Below are positions 1-7,815 of a DNA stretch of 8,521 bases, in pieces; the stretch's first letter is position 1; each line of letters opens with the position of its first letter. The notes under the pieces are model-generated. The model searched no databases. It saw nothing but the letters and a program-made list of their open reading frames with translations, and was not told where the DNA came from. Source of the stretch: Candidatus Iainarchaeum sp. (GTDB lineage: Archaea > Iainarchaeota > Iainarchaeia > Iainarchaeales > UBA10191); NCBI GenBank assembly GCA_013331925.1, contig DUFJ01000054.1, forward strand, positions 5,059 to 13,579, read 5' to 3'. A program made the position numbers and the translations under genes.

Positions 1-3000
1 ATTGGATGCCGCAAGCAATGCAAGAGTGGAAAACGCAAAAGTAAAACTGCTTGATTCTTCAGGCAGCGTTGCTGCAAGCGTTATCACAGACTCAAACTCT
101 GACAAGAACATCGCGCTCTTTGATTACGGAACTTTCACTATTCAAGTGCTGCATGATGATTATCTGGCTTTTGAGGAAAAGGCAGAATTCAAAACACAAA
201 CTGCCTCTTTTACTGCAAGGCTTGAAAAATGCGTTGAAACAGCAGCAAACTGCGGAAAGCTTGAAGCCTTGGTGATAGACGAGGACAATCTTGCAGTAGA
301 AAATGCCGAAGTAAGCGTTTACAATTCTGAAACCCAACTGCTCGCTCCAGTGCTGCCAAAAACAACTGATGTTAATGGAGTTGCAAAGTTTGCAAACCTG
401 AAAAAGGGAAGGTATTTTTTGAGGGCTGTGAAATACCCTGCTGAAAAAAAAGATTCTGGCAATGCTTTTGAACTAGACCCTAAAGCTTTGAAAAAGCAAA
501 CAATCAGAATGGAGATTGGGACTGGAATCGTGAAAGTAATAGTGAAGGATGAGGAAAACCAGCCAATACCTAATGCCTTGGTTGAGTTCAGGACTGATTC
601 TGGAAAAGAATGCCCTAAAGCAAATGGAGAAGCGTGCTCTTTAGAGACTGATGCTGTTGAAGGAAAAGCAGAGTACGCTTTCAAGGCAGACAAGAAAGTG
701 TATGCGATAATAAGCAAGGAAGGATTTTCAAGCTTTACAACATCCTCAAGGCAAGTTCTGAAAGCCCAGACCTTGACTTTAGAGGCAGGCCTGCGCAAGA
801 CAATTCCAGGAGACAAGCCGGACATTAGAATAGTGGGGTTTTTCGGGCTGGATGGAACAACAAGAAAGAATGAGTTAAAAGCAGGCCAAAGGTATATTGC
901 GAGAATAAAGCTTGATATTCCTGAAGGACTAGAGCCTGAAAAAGCAGGCTTTTTCATAATGGCAGGAAGGAAGGAAAAAGGCAGCCTTTTAGAGAACGAC
1001 TTGCTTTATTTCAGGAATTTGCAAGCCCCTGAAACAATCGCAGTAAAAGGAACTTCCTGGAATCCGACTGACGGAATGGACCTTGACCTGAATCCAGACA
1101 ATCTCACAAACTCTGATTTCAAATGGGCAGAAGTTTCAATAAAAAACCCGAAAGCAAACGCGACATACTTTATTGACGCTGAAGTGAAAGTGAGAGAGAA
1201 TGTCACAGCAGGCCAGGAGCTCTTGCTTCACTACAGGGCTTGGGTGGAAAACTCAAGCGGAGAAATTATCAGAAGCCCTTTTGACTCAAGGCTTGGAACT
1301 GCATTGGAGACAGAAAGCGTGCAAAGCCTTTACGCACTGCCTGAAACCCAGCCATACTACGAGGGAAAGCACGCATTATGCGAGGACGAGAGCGGATTCT
1401 GCTATTACAACGAGAGAGTATACGATGAAAGCGAAGGCTTGAACATCCAAGAGCCTTACGATTTGAAAGTATTCCAGGCGTACACCTTCACTTTTGAAAT
1501 CTCGAATATTTCAAAAAAAGTTTACGGAGCAAACAACAACGCGCGCTTCCAGCTGAAAAATTCAGACAATAGCGGAGCAACGCTAAGCGATGTCCTGCAA
1601 ATCCTTGATTATGAATTCACAAACGCAAACAACTCCCCAGCCTCACAGGAAGGCCTGAATGCTTTTGAAATTCCGGAACAGCAGGTGTTAGAACTTTCGG
1701 AAAACAAAACATTAAAAGTAAGGTTGAGATTCCAGCCGAAAAAAGCAGAAAGCTCTACATTCTATATTAGGATTATTGCTGACAGCGAGACAGTTTTTGA
1801 GAGAGAAGTTATGTTTTCAGTTAACGCGGAGGATGAGCTTTCACTGTCTCTAGAGCCTGACTTTCTCGGAGCATTCATAAGAAATGACTTTAACGCAATA
1901 GTGGTCAATCAGGAAAATATTGAGCAGGAGAACGCGACAGTTAGAGTCACAAGGATTTCTCCTGACAGGATTGAGACAGTTATTGGGGAAAAGAAAACAA
2001 GCAGGCTTGGAAGCGCTTCCTTTAGCATTCCTTCAAGCAGTCCAGGCACTTCAATAAGGATAGAGGCAGAGAAGGAAGGCTTTGAAGGCGCGATTCTTGA
2101 AAGAAAGATTGACGAGAACATCCTTGTCTTTGACCCTGAAGAATTAGAGGCAAGGCTTGACTTGAAGGGAAGGAAAAGCCAGGAGCTTCTTACAACAGCG
2201 GAAAACAAGGTTCCTATAAGCCTTGTAATCAGCAACGCCCGCATTACAGGAAACTTCGGAGGCTATCTTGACGAGGACTTGATGAACAATTTCCTCGCGC
2301 AATTCATTGGAAACCTTTCCTTTGCCCCAAATGACTCTAAAGTGATAACAGTAAAGGCTGCAATCTCTCCAAGCGCTTTGCTGGAAAAAGAGGTTAAGGT
2401 TTCAGGCTTCGTGCATCTTGAAGCAACAAGCCCAGAGCTTGGAAAGAAATGGGCATTCAACATTCCATTAAAGGCAGAGATTGGATTAGGAGGCAATGTT
2501 GACGAGACAGGATGCCTTGGAATAAGCCTTAAAGAATGGAAAACCCTTACTCAAGAAAATTTGACAAGCAAGGAATTCTATATAGCAAACAACTGCGCTG
2601 TTGAAGGAAACGACATTGAGGTAAAGTTTTTGAAGGCAAGGCTGAAGTGGATTTCAAACCCTATCGGGAACGTGCAAATAAATGTCGTTGACCCTGAAAC
2701 TGGAAGCAGCGCTTCGGAAATCTTGAGGGACAATGACTGGATTACCTTGTTTGACACTTTAAGGCCTGTTGAGGAGAGAGAGTATTACGCAATCATCAGC
2801 TTTGCCCCAAGCTCCGGGCATTTGAACGAGGAGGCAAAGTTCAAGGTAGAGTTTGATGCCGTAACTCTCACAGATTCTGGAGCTAAAAGTGTTGGGGCAA
2901 GCAATCCGATAAATGCTGAAATTTTAGTGACAACTCTCTCGCAATGCGTAGAGTTTGAGCCAGGCTCTGACACTGGAATAAGGATTGGAAGGGACGAGGA

Positions 3001-6000
3001 GGAAAAAACCTTCAGCGTAAGCACTGCAAACTGCAAGAACGTTCCAGTGCAATTGCGCTTCTGCCAGGATTCTGCAGGCAATGCAAACTGCAAGGGAGGC
3101 ACAAGCCTTGGAGGAATTGAGGTTTCGCCTTGGACAACAAGCAGCCTGAAAGAGGCAAGCAAGGAAATTACTGTAAGAAGGCAGAGCGTTGACGGATTGT
3201 ACGGAATTACAGTAGAGGCTAAAGTGCCTGGAAGAAGCTGGCAAAAAATTGCCACTTATGATGTTATAGTAGAACCAAAGGACGGCAAGTACTTCACTCT
3301 AGACAAGTACGGCTTCATAATGCTTGGAAAAGGCGCCAAAGACTCAACAGTATTGTTCAACGAAATGCTGCAGGAAAGCGTTACAGTAAACACAACAGAC
3401 TGCGATTATTCAGAAGCAGCAAGCAGTTCAGACTTTGTAGGAGCAGCACTGGCAGGAACTATCGGAACACTACTCACTAGCAAAGTCACTATCGCAACTA
3501 CAGCAAAAGGATTTTTGGGATTGGGGGGCGGTACTACTACTGAAACAGGCCATGTCCTGTCAATGTCGTTTAAAACTGGCTCAACTTTAGGAGACCCTAA
3601 TGTCGCAACTGAAAGCCTCAGCTCTTTAGGAAGCAACGGTAAAGGAATGTTTGGCGGAATGCCAATTGTTGGAATAATAATTGGCGCGGCTTTAGGTTAT
3701 GCTACTGGAGGCTTTGAAGGAGCTGTTGTAGGAGCTGCTTCAGCAGTTGTTGCATGGGCAGCGTACGTTGCATGCGGAGATGGAATTTGGGGGCTTGCGT
3801 GCAGCCTTGTGGCAGGCATGATGACCTCGTTTTTAGGCTCTTTCCTTGGGGGAGGCGAGCCAGAATGCACTGACATTCAGGTTGATTTGGCAGATTACGT
3901 AATAAATTTGAAAGGAGTAGACAACAATTCTGGAGTTGTAATTGCTTCTGATGCGCAGCCTTTAGCGCTTGAAAAATACCAGCAAGAGATAAGCCCTGAA
4001 TGGAATCTGGAAGTCAGCGATGTTTATTTGGATAGCAGTTCTACTAGCGGCGACATTCAGGAGGCAGGGATTGTTTTCACAAACAACGGAATTGAAAAAG
4101 AAGAGCCGTTGTACGATATTCTGACTGTAAGGGCAACAGAGCACATTCACGGAGACGCAACGCACGAGGATGCTGAAGTCACTTGTGATGACAGCGATTA
4201 CGGAAACCTGAACATTAAATGCGAGGAAACAACGCAAACCTACGCTCAAAGATTCCATGTAAGGTTCAAAACCAAGGAAACAAGGCAGCAGCTTCCTAAA
4301 ATACAGTTTGACACTCTAGACTGTTCCACAAGCACTTTGATGGGAAGGACTGGAGAAGGAGCTCTCCCAAAAGTAAAGCTTGACTGGAGCTGGATTACAG
4401 GAAAGGGAATTGATTACGACAGCTGTGATGCAGACAATCCAAAAGGCGTTTACTGCGATGCAACGCAATTCTCTATTGCGTTCACTAAAAGAATGCATTT
4501 TTTCGACGAGTTCTTGAGGAAAAACTCTTACTTTGAAAACGTCTGCCCTGAAACAATCTCAAGCCTTGCTGAAAGCGGATTGCAGGCTTCAATGGTTGAC
4601 GGAAATGCAGACGTTACAGCAGGAGGCAGGGTGCTGGATGCGAACCAGGCATTCATAAAGTCAATCTTCAGGGAAAGCCTTGGAGAAAGCCAAAGCAGTA
4701 TCGCAGTGACAATCTCAAACAACACTGGCCAGAATGCAATAGTGAATCTTTCGCTCGCTGTAAACTTTACTAACGGAACTTTTGGCGGAACCTGCAGTTT
4801 GCAAAACATCAGCATTTCCCCGTTCTCCCAGGCAGTGAAGGAATGCCCGATGAACCTTGCTGCCGGAGGCTATGTTGGAGAGGCAAGCTTGAGCGCTGCT
4901 GCAGGAAACAATGCGGGAATTGACGCTAATGTCTTCAGGAACGCTTTCTTCATCCTTGAAACAAACCCAGATGTTGAAGCCTTGATTGAAGCTTTGGGAT
5001 GCGACATTGAAAGGACAACAGACATTGCTACTGGAAAGCCTGTGATTGAAAAGTTTGTTGAAGCAGCAGGGAATGTAAGCTGGACTCAAGCGATTCCAGA
5101 CCTGAATGCCTTAAGAAAACTATTGCATTATGATGCGCTTCTAATGAAGGATGCGTTCTCGATGGATTTCAGGAAAGACTTTGTGAATTATTATGAAACC
5201 CAAAGCCTTGCTGATGCCTCGCAATTCTTCAAGGACAACACTACTGGATTCAAGAAATACTTGCTTGACGATAACCAATTACAGTTCACAAACAAGTATT
5301 TTGATTCTGAAAAAATCTGGGCTTCTGGAAGGTACAGGATTGATGTGGGAGCATACTTTGCGGACGATTGGAGGCTGTTTGATGGCAATGGAAACGCAAA
5401 AGCAGCAGTTGGAGTCAGCTTTTACCTTATTAAAGAGCCTTCTCCAAGCTCTCCGTTCTACAGCATGCCGTTGAACGGGCAGATTGGATTAGAGGGAGAT
5501 TCATACAACAGGCAAGGGTACGGAAGCAGCTTCCAGAACCAGGACGATATAGTGCTTATTGATAATTCCCCAACTCCTGCAAGAACAAGCCCTGATGCTG
5601 GAAGCAATGCGATTGCTGCGGTAAAAACAAGGGTTGAAAGCAATCTCAAAAACTTGAACAATGACCTGACAAGGAGAGGAAATCTGTTAAGCCTTGAGAC
5701 TAAAGCAAGCAGCGAGAAAGACCTGGAATTTTCACGCAATTTGGCAACTCCAGTAGTTATGAAAATAACAGCAAGCGAGAAAACAAGCGAAAAGTTTTCA
5801 GCATTCTATAACGCATTGCAGGGAGGCACTCCAGCAGTTGTTGGAAGCTCGCTTGCGCTATGGAGTGTGGGAGGCAACTGCTATGACTTTTCAGGTCTGC
5901 CTTTAATCCAGGTTTTTGACGAAAAGCCTGACAGGAAAGCTACAGCGTTAGACAACATCAATAATTGGGAAACAGCGTACGCTGTAGACTGGGAGAATGT

Positions 6001-6358
6001 TGAAAAGACTGGCGACAATTTCCTGCGGACTATTTTCTATACTCCAAGCACGCAGCAGCATTACCTGCAGGCAGTGCAGCCTTCAGGCTCCTTAAGCTTC
6101 ATAAGCCCTGACTCTGAAGGCTCGAGCATTGCTTTGAACGGAATTTCTACAATGCAGAAAAATTCTCTCTCAAGCAATGTCGCAAGTGTTGAAGACATTT
6201 TCCAGCTTGTAAGAGACAGCAAGGTTTGCGTCACAAACACTGGAGTAAGGACAAGATTCTGGTGGAATCCAAAAGCTGTTTTCGGCCAGGCAGGAAGCCA
6301 GAGAAGCATTTCAGGATTCAGCAACGGTCTGGAAGCCGGAAAGACCTGCATTGGCTGA
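1..6358 (+). CDS. Giant modular surface or secreted protein with beta-sandwich domains and an internal glycine-zipper core (5' truncated)
   Basis: The frame is open to the left edge; reading begins with the codon at base 2 and stops at TGA 6356-6358. At least 2118 residues are present. The TTG at base 2 is unlikely to be the true start, because no ribosome binding site can precede it and the first beta domain appears already under way. In order: three carboxypeptidase-regulatory-like modules (about 1-75, 85-172, 174-263), several further beta-rich domains (about 270-1120), a hydrophobic glycine-rich core (1145-1285), a mixed Cys-containing region (1289-1650), and a C-terminal lobe (1653-2118). 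Sequons such as N367-L-T, N386-A-T, N400-V-T and N502-I-S, plus scattered cysteines, fit an extracytoplasmic, glycosylated, disulfide-containing protein. There is no C-terminal transmembrane anchor or sorting motif. No catalytic domain is recognised, so adhesion or a structural envelope role is inference. The five small membrane-protein genes follow directly. Confidence 0.85.
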   Translation, partial: LDAASNARVENAKVKLLDSSGSVAASVITDSNSDKNIALFDYGTFTIQVLHDDYLAFEEKAEFKTQTASFTARLEKCVETAANCGKLEALVIDEDNLAVENAEVSVYNSETQLLAPVLPKTTDVNGVAKFANLKKGRYFLRAVKYPAEKKDSGNAFELDPKALKKQTIRMEIGTGIVKVIVKDEENQPIPNALVEFRTDSGKECPKANGEACSLETDAVEGKAEYAFKADKKVYAIISKEGFSSFTTSSRQVLKAQTLTLEAGLRKTIPGDKPDIRIVGFFGLDGTTRKNELKAGQRYIARIKLDIPEGLEPEKAGFFIMAGRKEKGSLLENDLLYFRNLQAPETIAVKGTSWNPTDGMDLDLNPDNLTNSDFKWAEVSIKNPKANATYFIDAEVKVRENVTAGQELLLHYRAWVENSSGEIIRSPFDSRLGTALETESVQSLYALPETQPYYEGKHALCEDESGFCYYNERVYDESEGLNIQEPYDLKVFQAYTFTFEISNISKKVYGANNNARFQLKNSDNSGATLSDVLQILDYEFTNANNSPASQEGLNAFEIPEQQVLELSENKTLKVRLRFQPKKAESSTFYIRIIADSETVFEREVMFSVNAEDELSLSLEPDFLGAFIRNDFNAIVVNQENIEQENATVRVTRISPDRIETVIGEKKTSRLGSASFSIPSSSPGTSIRIEAEKEGFEGAILERKIDENILVFDPEELEARLDLKGRKSQELLTTAENKVPISLVISNARITGNFGGYLDEDLMNNFLAQFIGNLSFAPNDSKVITVKAAISPSALLEKEVKVSGFVHLEATSPELGKKWAFNIPLKAEIGLGGNVDETGCLGISLKEWKTLTQENLTSKEFYIANNCAVEGNDIEVKFLKARLKWISNPIGNVQINVVDPETGSSASEILRDNDWITLFDTLRPVEEREYYAIISFAPSSGHLNEEAKFKVEFDAVTLTDSGAKSVGASNPINAEILVTTLSQCVEFEPGSDTGIRIGRDEEEKTFSVSTANCKNVPVQLRFCQDSAGNANCKGGTSLGGIEVSPWTTSSLKEASKEITVRRQSVDGLYGITVEAKVPGRSWQKIATYDVIVEPKDGKYFTLDKYGFIMLGKGAKDSTVLFNEMLQESVTVNTTDCDYSEAASSSDFVGAALAGTIGTLLTSKVTIATTAKGFLGLGGGTTTETGHVLSMSFKTGSTLGDPNVATESLSSLGSNGKGMFGGMPIVGIIIGAALGYATGGFEGAVVGAASAVVAWAAYVACGDGIWGLACSLVAGMMTSFLGSFLGGGEPECTDIQVDLADYVINLKGVDNNSGVVIASDAQPLALEKYQQEISPEWNLEVSDVYLDSSSTSGDIQEAGIVFTNNGIEKEEPLYDILTVRATEHIHGDATHEDAEVTCDDSDYGNLNIKCEETTQTYAQRFHVRFKTKETRQQLPKIQFDTLDCSTSTLMGRTGEGALPKVKLDWSWITGKGIDYDSCDADNPKGVYCDATQFSIAFTKRMHFFDEFLRKNSYFENVCPETISSLAESGLQASMVDGNADVTAGGRVLDANQAFIKSIFRESLGESQSSIAVTISNNTGQNAIVNLSLAVNFTNGTFGGTCSLQNISISPFSQAVKECPMNLAAGGYVGEASLSAAAGNNAGIDANVFRNAFFILETNPDVEALIEALGCDIERTTDIATGKPVIEKFVEAAGNVSWTQAIPDLNALRKLLHYDALLMKDAFSMDFRKDFVNYYETQSLADASQFFKDNTTGFKKYLLDDNQLQFTNKYFDSEKIWASGRYRIDVGAYFADDWRLFDGNGNAKAAVGVSFYLIKEPSPSSPFYSMPLNGQIGLEGDSYNRQGYGSSFQNQDDIVLIDNSPTPARTSPDAGSNAIAAVKTRVESNLKNLNNDLTRRGNLLSLETKASSEKDLEFSRNLATPVVMKITASEKTSEKFSAFYNALQGGTPAVVGSSLALWSVGGNCYDFSGLPLIQVFDEKPDRKATALDNINNWETAYAVDWENVEKTGDNFLRTIFYTPSTQQHYLQAVQPSGSLSFISPDSEGSSIALNGISTMQKNSLSSNVASVEDIFQLVRDSKVCVTNTGVRTRFWWNPKAVFGQAGSQRSISGFSNGLEAGKTCIG
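2..790 (+). other. Three tandem carboxypeptidase-regulatory-like (Ig-like) beta-sandwich modules
   Basis: Residues about 1-75, 85-172 and 174-263 share one pattern: a hydrophobic strand, a Val/Ile-x-Asp turn, then a repeated phrase (VENAKVKLLDSSG, VENAEVSVYN, IPNALVEFRTDSG). A Thr-Asp/Asn-Gly turn follows, then an aromatic or hydrophobic strand (G-x-F/Y-x-I/L) close to the domain end. This is the layout of the CarboxypepD_reg-like superfamily, common as stalk modules in prokaryotic surface proteins. A more diverged copy (QENATVRVTRISPD) may lie near residues 610-705. Module boundaries are by eye. The first module is missing its start because of the window edge. Confidence 0.65.
3434..3865 (+). 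other. Internal hydrophobic glycine-zipper membrane core of the giant protein
   Basis: Residues 1145-1160 form one hydrophobic stretch, and 1220-1236, 1240-1258 and 1262-1283 form three more, separated by only a few residues. Glycines at 1224, 1228, 1232, 1236, 1240 and 1244 keep an unbroken i+4 register (GxxxG repeated five times). This arrangement is known to pack transmembrane helices tightly in glycine-zipper proteins. C1258 and C1267 bracket a ten-residue turn between the last two segments and could form a disulfide. Up to four segments would place both large flanking lobes on the same face of the membrane. Membrane insertion is inferred, not shown. Confidence 0.6.
4958..5440 (+). other. 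C-terminal lobe sub-domain with alpha-helical start and beta finish
   Basis: Residues about 1653-1700 are helical and charged. Next comes a helical stretch around L1704 (LRKLLHYDALLMKDAF, then DFRKDFVNYY), and then a beta-rich stretch around 1774-1812 (SGRYRIDVGAYF, then VGVSFYLIKEP). The switch from helix to sandwich suggests a discrete folded unit rather than a linker. I have an impression of similar tracts in other large archaeal envelope proteins, but I cannot name a family. Boundaries are approximate. Confidence 0.35.
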
Positions 6359-6372
6359 AACCTGAAGCAGAA

Positions 6373-6401
6373 TGTTTTTTAATCCCAAAACCCTTAATGC
6401 T
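6373..6401 (+). terminator. T-rich stop signal of the giant gene, possibly doubling as promoter of the next gene
   Basis: The 60-base gap between the giant gene and the next start contains a run of six T (6375-6380), consistent with archaeal oligo-T termination. The adjacent TTTTTTAAT (6375-6383) and CTTAATG (6392-6398) are the only TATA-like candidates upstream of the ATG at 6419. Either would give a short or absent leader. Both roles are weakly supported, and the region may simply be read through. Confidence 0.3.
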
Positions 6402-6418
6402 TTTGCAGGTTTTCAACA

Positions 6419-6823
6419 ATGCTTGAGCTCGCGCTATTGGGCATTCTTTCAGACTTCCAGTTCGTGATACAGATTTTCATAATGGTTTCCATAATGAGCT
6501 TTGTGCTCAACCATTTGGGAAAAGGCCTGCTCTCAATGGTTGTAATCCTGGTGGTTTTTTACGTTGTCTTTTTTATAATACCGGGGCTTTCGGAAATAGT
6601 GTTCATTCTTTACAGCCTTTTAATGATTGGGTTTTCAACTTTGCTGGTTGACTTTTTCTTTATCACAGCATCAGCTCCACAACAGCAACAAGCTCAAGAG
6701 GGTGAAAAGCCGGACCTTACAGGGAATGAATTGAGAGAAAAGACAGCGGCAATGGAAAAGGCAAGGCATGCAGGGCATCAAGCAGCAGGAATGCTGCAGA
6801 ACATGATGAGAAGAGGGCGTTAG
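6419..6823 (+). CDS. Small three-helix membrane protein with Gln-rich linker and basic tail (134 aa)
   Basis: I do not recognise a named family. Three hydrophobic segments are visible, at about residues 8-30, 36-55 and 57-82. A polar QQQQ linker near 88-92 and a hydrophilic tail to residue 134 follow, ending in basic residues (MMRRGR). The tail has helical, charged character (GNELREKTAAMEKARHAGHQ). By the positive-inside rule it is probably cytoplasmic. The ATG at 6419 is preceded by GCAGGT at 6405-6410, a weak but well spaced ribosome binding site. The stop lies only two bases before the next gene, so the two are almost certainly co-transcribed and probably translationally linked. A structural or scaffolding membrane subunit is a reasonable guess; no enzyme motif is seen. 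Confidence 0.8.
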   Translation: MLELALLGILSDFQFVIQIFIMVSIMSFVLNHLGKGLLSMVVILVVFYVVFFIIPGLSEIVFILYSLLMIGFSTLLVDFFFITASAPQQQQAQEGEKPDLTGNELREKTAAMEKARHAGHQAAGMLQNMMRRGR

Positions 6824-6825
6824 GA

Positions 6826-7140
6826 ATGAACTCGCAAGGAAACGTGTTGATTTTCATCCTTATAGCGTTTGCAGTAGTACTCTTGATTCCTCCAGTGATA
6901 ATAACAATCTTCCCGCCTGCAAAATACCTTTTCGCTCTCATAATGGTTTTCATGGTTTTTTCAACAGTAAGGGCTTACCTTGGGGACGGAATTCCTACAT
7001 GGATAATCAGCGGAATTCTCATATACTTTCTTGTTTTCAAATACCTGCTTGTCACATCCTCGCTTTGGGTGTTCCAGATATTGCTAGGAGTAGGGTTTGG
7101 AAGCGTCATAATGTGGGGTGTGGGGACAAGGTTCAGGTAG
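6826..7140 (+). CDS. Small four-helix membrane protein (104 aa)
   Basis: The family is not recognised. Almost the whole protein is hydrophobic, with probable membrane segments at about 5-28, 31-50, 55-76 and 78-100, and short loops holding the few charged residues (R49, D54, K67). It ends with a short basic tail (TRFR), which fits a cytoplasmic C-terminus. The ATG lies two bases after the previous stop. GAGGG at 6813-6817, inside the upstream coding sequence, gives a ribosome binding site about eight bases away. The Pro-Pro pairs near residues 21-22 and 30-31 sit at the end of the first helix and in the turn before the second, and could kink that region. Its size and polytopic nature resemble small channel or assembly subunits, but that is inference. 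Confidence 0.8.
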   Translation: MNSQGNVLIFILIAFAVVLLIPPVIITIFPPAKYLFALIMVFMVFSTVRAYLGDGIPTWIISGILIYFLVFKYLLVTSSLWVFQILLGVGFGSVIMWGVGTRFR

Positions 7141-7153
7141 GAAGCGCGAAAGG

Positions 7154-7159
7154 TTTAAA
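7154..7159 (+). promoter_or_regulatory. TATA-like box for the downstream membrane-protein genes
   Basis: TTTAAA at 7154-7159 sits in the 53-base gap after the 104-aa gene, 35 bases (between box and codon) before the ATG at 7194. A start about 25 bases downstream of the box would fall near 7180, leaving a leader of about a dozen bases. AATATATG (7176-7183) is a second AT-rich candidate but would leave almost no room. This box separates the five small genes into a pair and a trio. Confidence 0.5.
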
Positions 7160-7182
7160 CACTTTCAAGAGCTAAAATATAT

Positions 7183-7187
7183 GAGGT
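7183..7187 (+). promoter_or_regulatory. Ribosome binding site deciding the start at 7194
   Basis: GAGGT at 7183-7187 lies six bases before the ATG at 7194, a good match to the archaeal Shine-Dalgarno. It supports that start rather than the earlier ATG at 7181, which runs into a stop after one further codon (ATG AGG TAA). Confidence 0.55.
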
Positions 7188-7193
7188 AAGAAC

Positions 7194-7439
7194 ATGCTGC
7201 CATTGCTTGACGTTTGGGGAAATATCTGGATTGCCTTAGCAATTTTCACATTCGTGTGGATTTTCTCATGGGCTAAAAGCAATTTGGGAAGCGCAAAGCT
7301 TGCGGTAATCTTTGCATTAATAATCTCTTATATTACATTTTACACAAATCCTGAATTAATCTGGCTCGGGGTTTTATTGTTCATATTCGCGACTTTCGGA
7401 AAGGAAATTTTTGAAAAAATCCAGGTAATAAACAAGTAA
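7194..7439 (+). CDS. Very small three-helix membrane protein (81 aa)
   Basis: The family is not recognised. Hydrophobic segments are visible at about residues 9-27, 33-51 and 53-69, with a short lysine- and glutamate-containing tail (KEIFEKIQVINK). The loop between the first two helices carries lysines, so the first loop and the C-terminus cannot both be cytoplasmic with three full helices. One segment may therefore be re-entrant or only partly inserted. Tryptophans cluster near the N-terminus (W8, W12, W22, W26), as expected for residues at a membrane interface. It is the first gene behind the TATA-like box at 7154, ten bases ahead of the next gene. The role is unknown. Confidence 0.75.
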   Translation: MLPLLDVWGNIWIALAIFTFVWIFSWAKSNLGSAKLAVIFALIISYITFYTNPELIWLGVLLFIFATFGKEIFEKIQVINK

Positions 7440-7449
7440 GGGGAAAGGA

Positions 7450-7815
7450 ATGGATTATTTCAATCTCTTGATCGGGATTTTGCTCGTATTTCTTGCATTC
7501 CAGCTCAAGCAGGATTGGATTGTATTCCTGATAGTGATAGTGCTCATAATTACAATGAAGTCTTTCACAGGCTCCATACTCTTGATTGCTGTTTCAGCAT
7601 TCCTTTACTTTTTCGCTGCAGGCTCTTCGTTGAAGGATTTTTTCCTCCCAGTGCTTGGAGTCCTGGTTGCAATTGCAGTAATAGCTCATTTGAAGCAGAA
7701 GCAAAAGCCTGCTGAAATGTTTCCTGGAGACGCTTTCGGAAGCTATGGGGGGATGGATGACTTGGGCGGCGGCGGTTATGGAGGCTACGGAGGCCTTGGC
7801 GGAGGAGGCTATTAA
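7450..7815 (+). CDS. Four-helix membrane protein with Gly/Tyr-rich C-terminal tail (121 aa)
   Basis: The family is not recognised. Probable membrane segments lie at about residues 3-19, 22-36, 39-58 and 61-81. A lysine-rich stretch (KQKQKP) follows, and then a flexible tail from about residue 88 to 121 dominated by glycine and tyrosine, with repeated GGYGG/GGGGY units and a terminal GGGGY. Such tails are low-complexity and often mediate self-association or packing; here that is inference. The start at 7450 has a purine-rich GGGGAAAGG (7440-7448) immediately upstream. The stop TAA shares its last A with the next ATG, indicating tight translational coupling with the 135-aa gene. Confidence 0.8.
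   Translation: MDYFNLLIGILLVFLAFQLKQDWIVFLIVIVLIITMKSFTGSILLIAVSAFLYFFAAGSSLKDFFLPVLGVLVAIAVIAHLKQKQKPAEMFPGDAFGSYGGMDDLGGGGYGGYGGLGGGGY
7801..7808 (+). promoter_or_regulatory. Ribosome binding site embedded in the Gly-rich tail codons
   Basis: GGAGGAGG at 7801-7808 encodes glycines of the 121-aa protein tail, and also lies six bases before the ATG at 7815. It is the strongest Shine-Dalgarno match in the window, so the glycine codon choice may serve both proteins. Confidence 0.5.

Noticed and set aside
2..4. TTG as the true start of the giant gene
   Set aside because: The frame is open to the window edge and the first beta module seems to begin partway through, so the gene almost certainly continues to the left.
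319..957. Long antisense open frame opposite the giant gene
   Set aside because: It lies entirely opposite a coherent coding frame, has no ribosome binding site or recognisable domain, and similar antisense frames run along the whole gene.
4142..4165. Metallo-beta-lactamase HxHxDH signature (reads HxHxDxxH)
   Set aside because: Spacing is wrong and no other metallo-beta-lactamase motif or fold pattern is present.
5972..5985. Perfect 14-base palindrome, ACAGCGTACGCTGT
   Set aside because: It lies inside the giant coding frame, and about one such palindrome is expected by chance in every 16 kb, so in a window this size it carries no weight.
6226..6426. Short + strand frame bridging the giant gene's end and the next gene
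   Set aside because: It lies mostly within the end of the giant frame, reads as low-quality basic sequence, and overlaps the start of the well-supported membrane protein at 6419.
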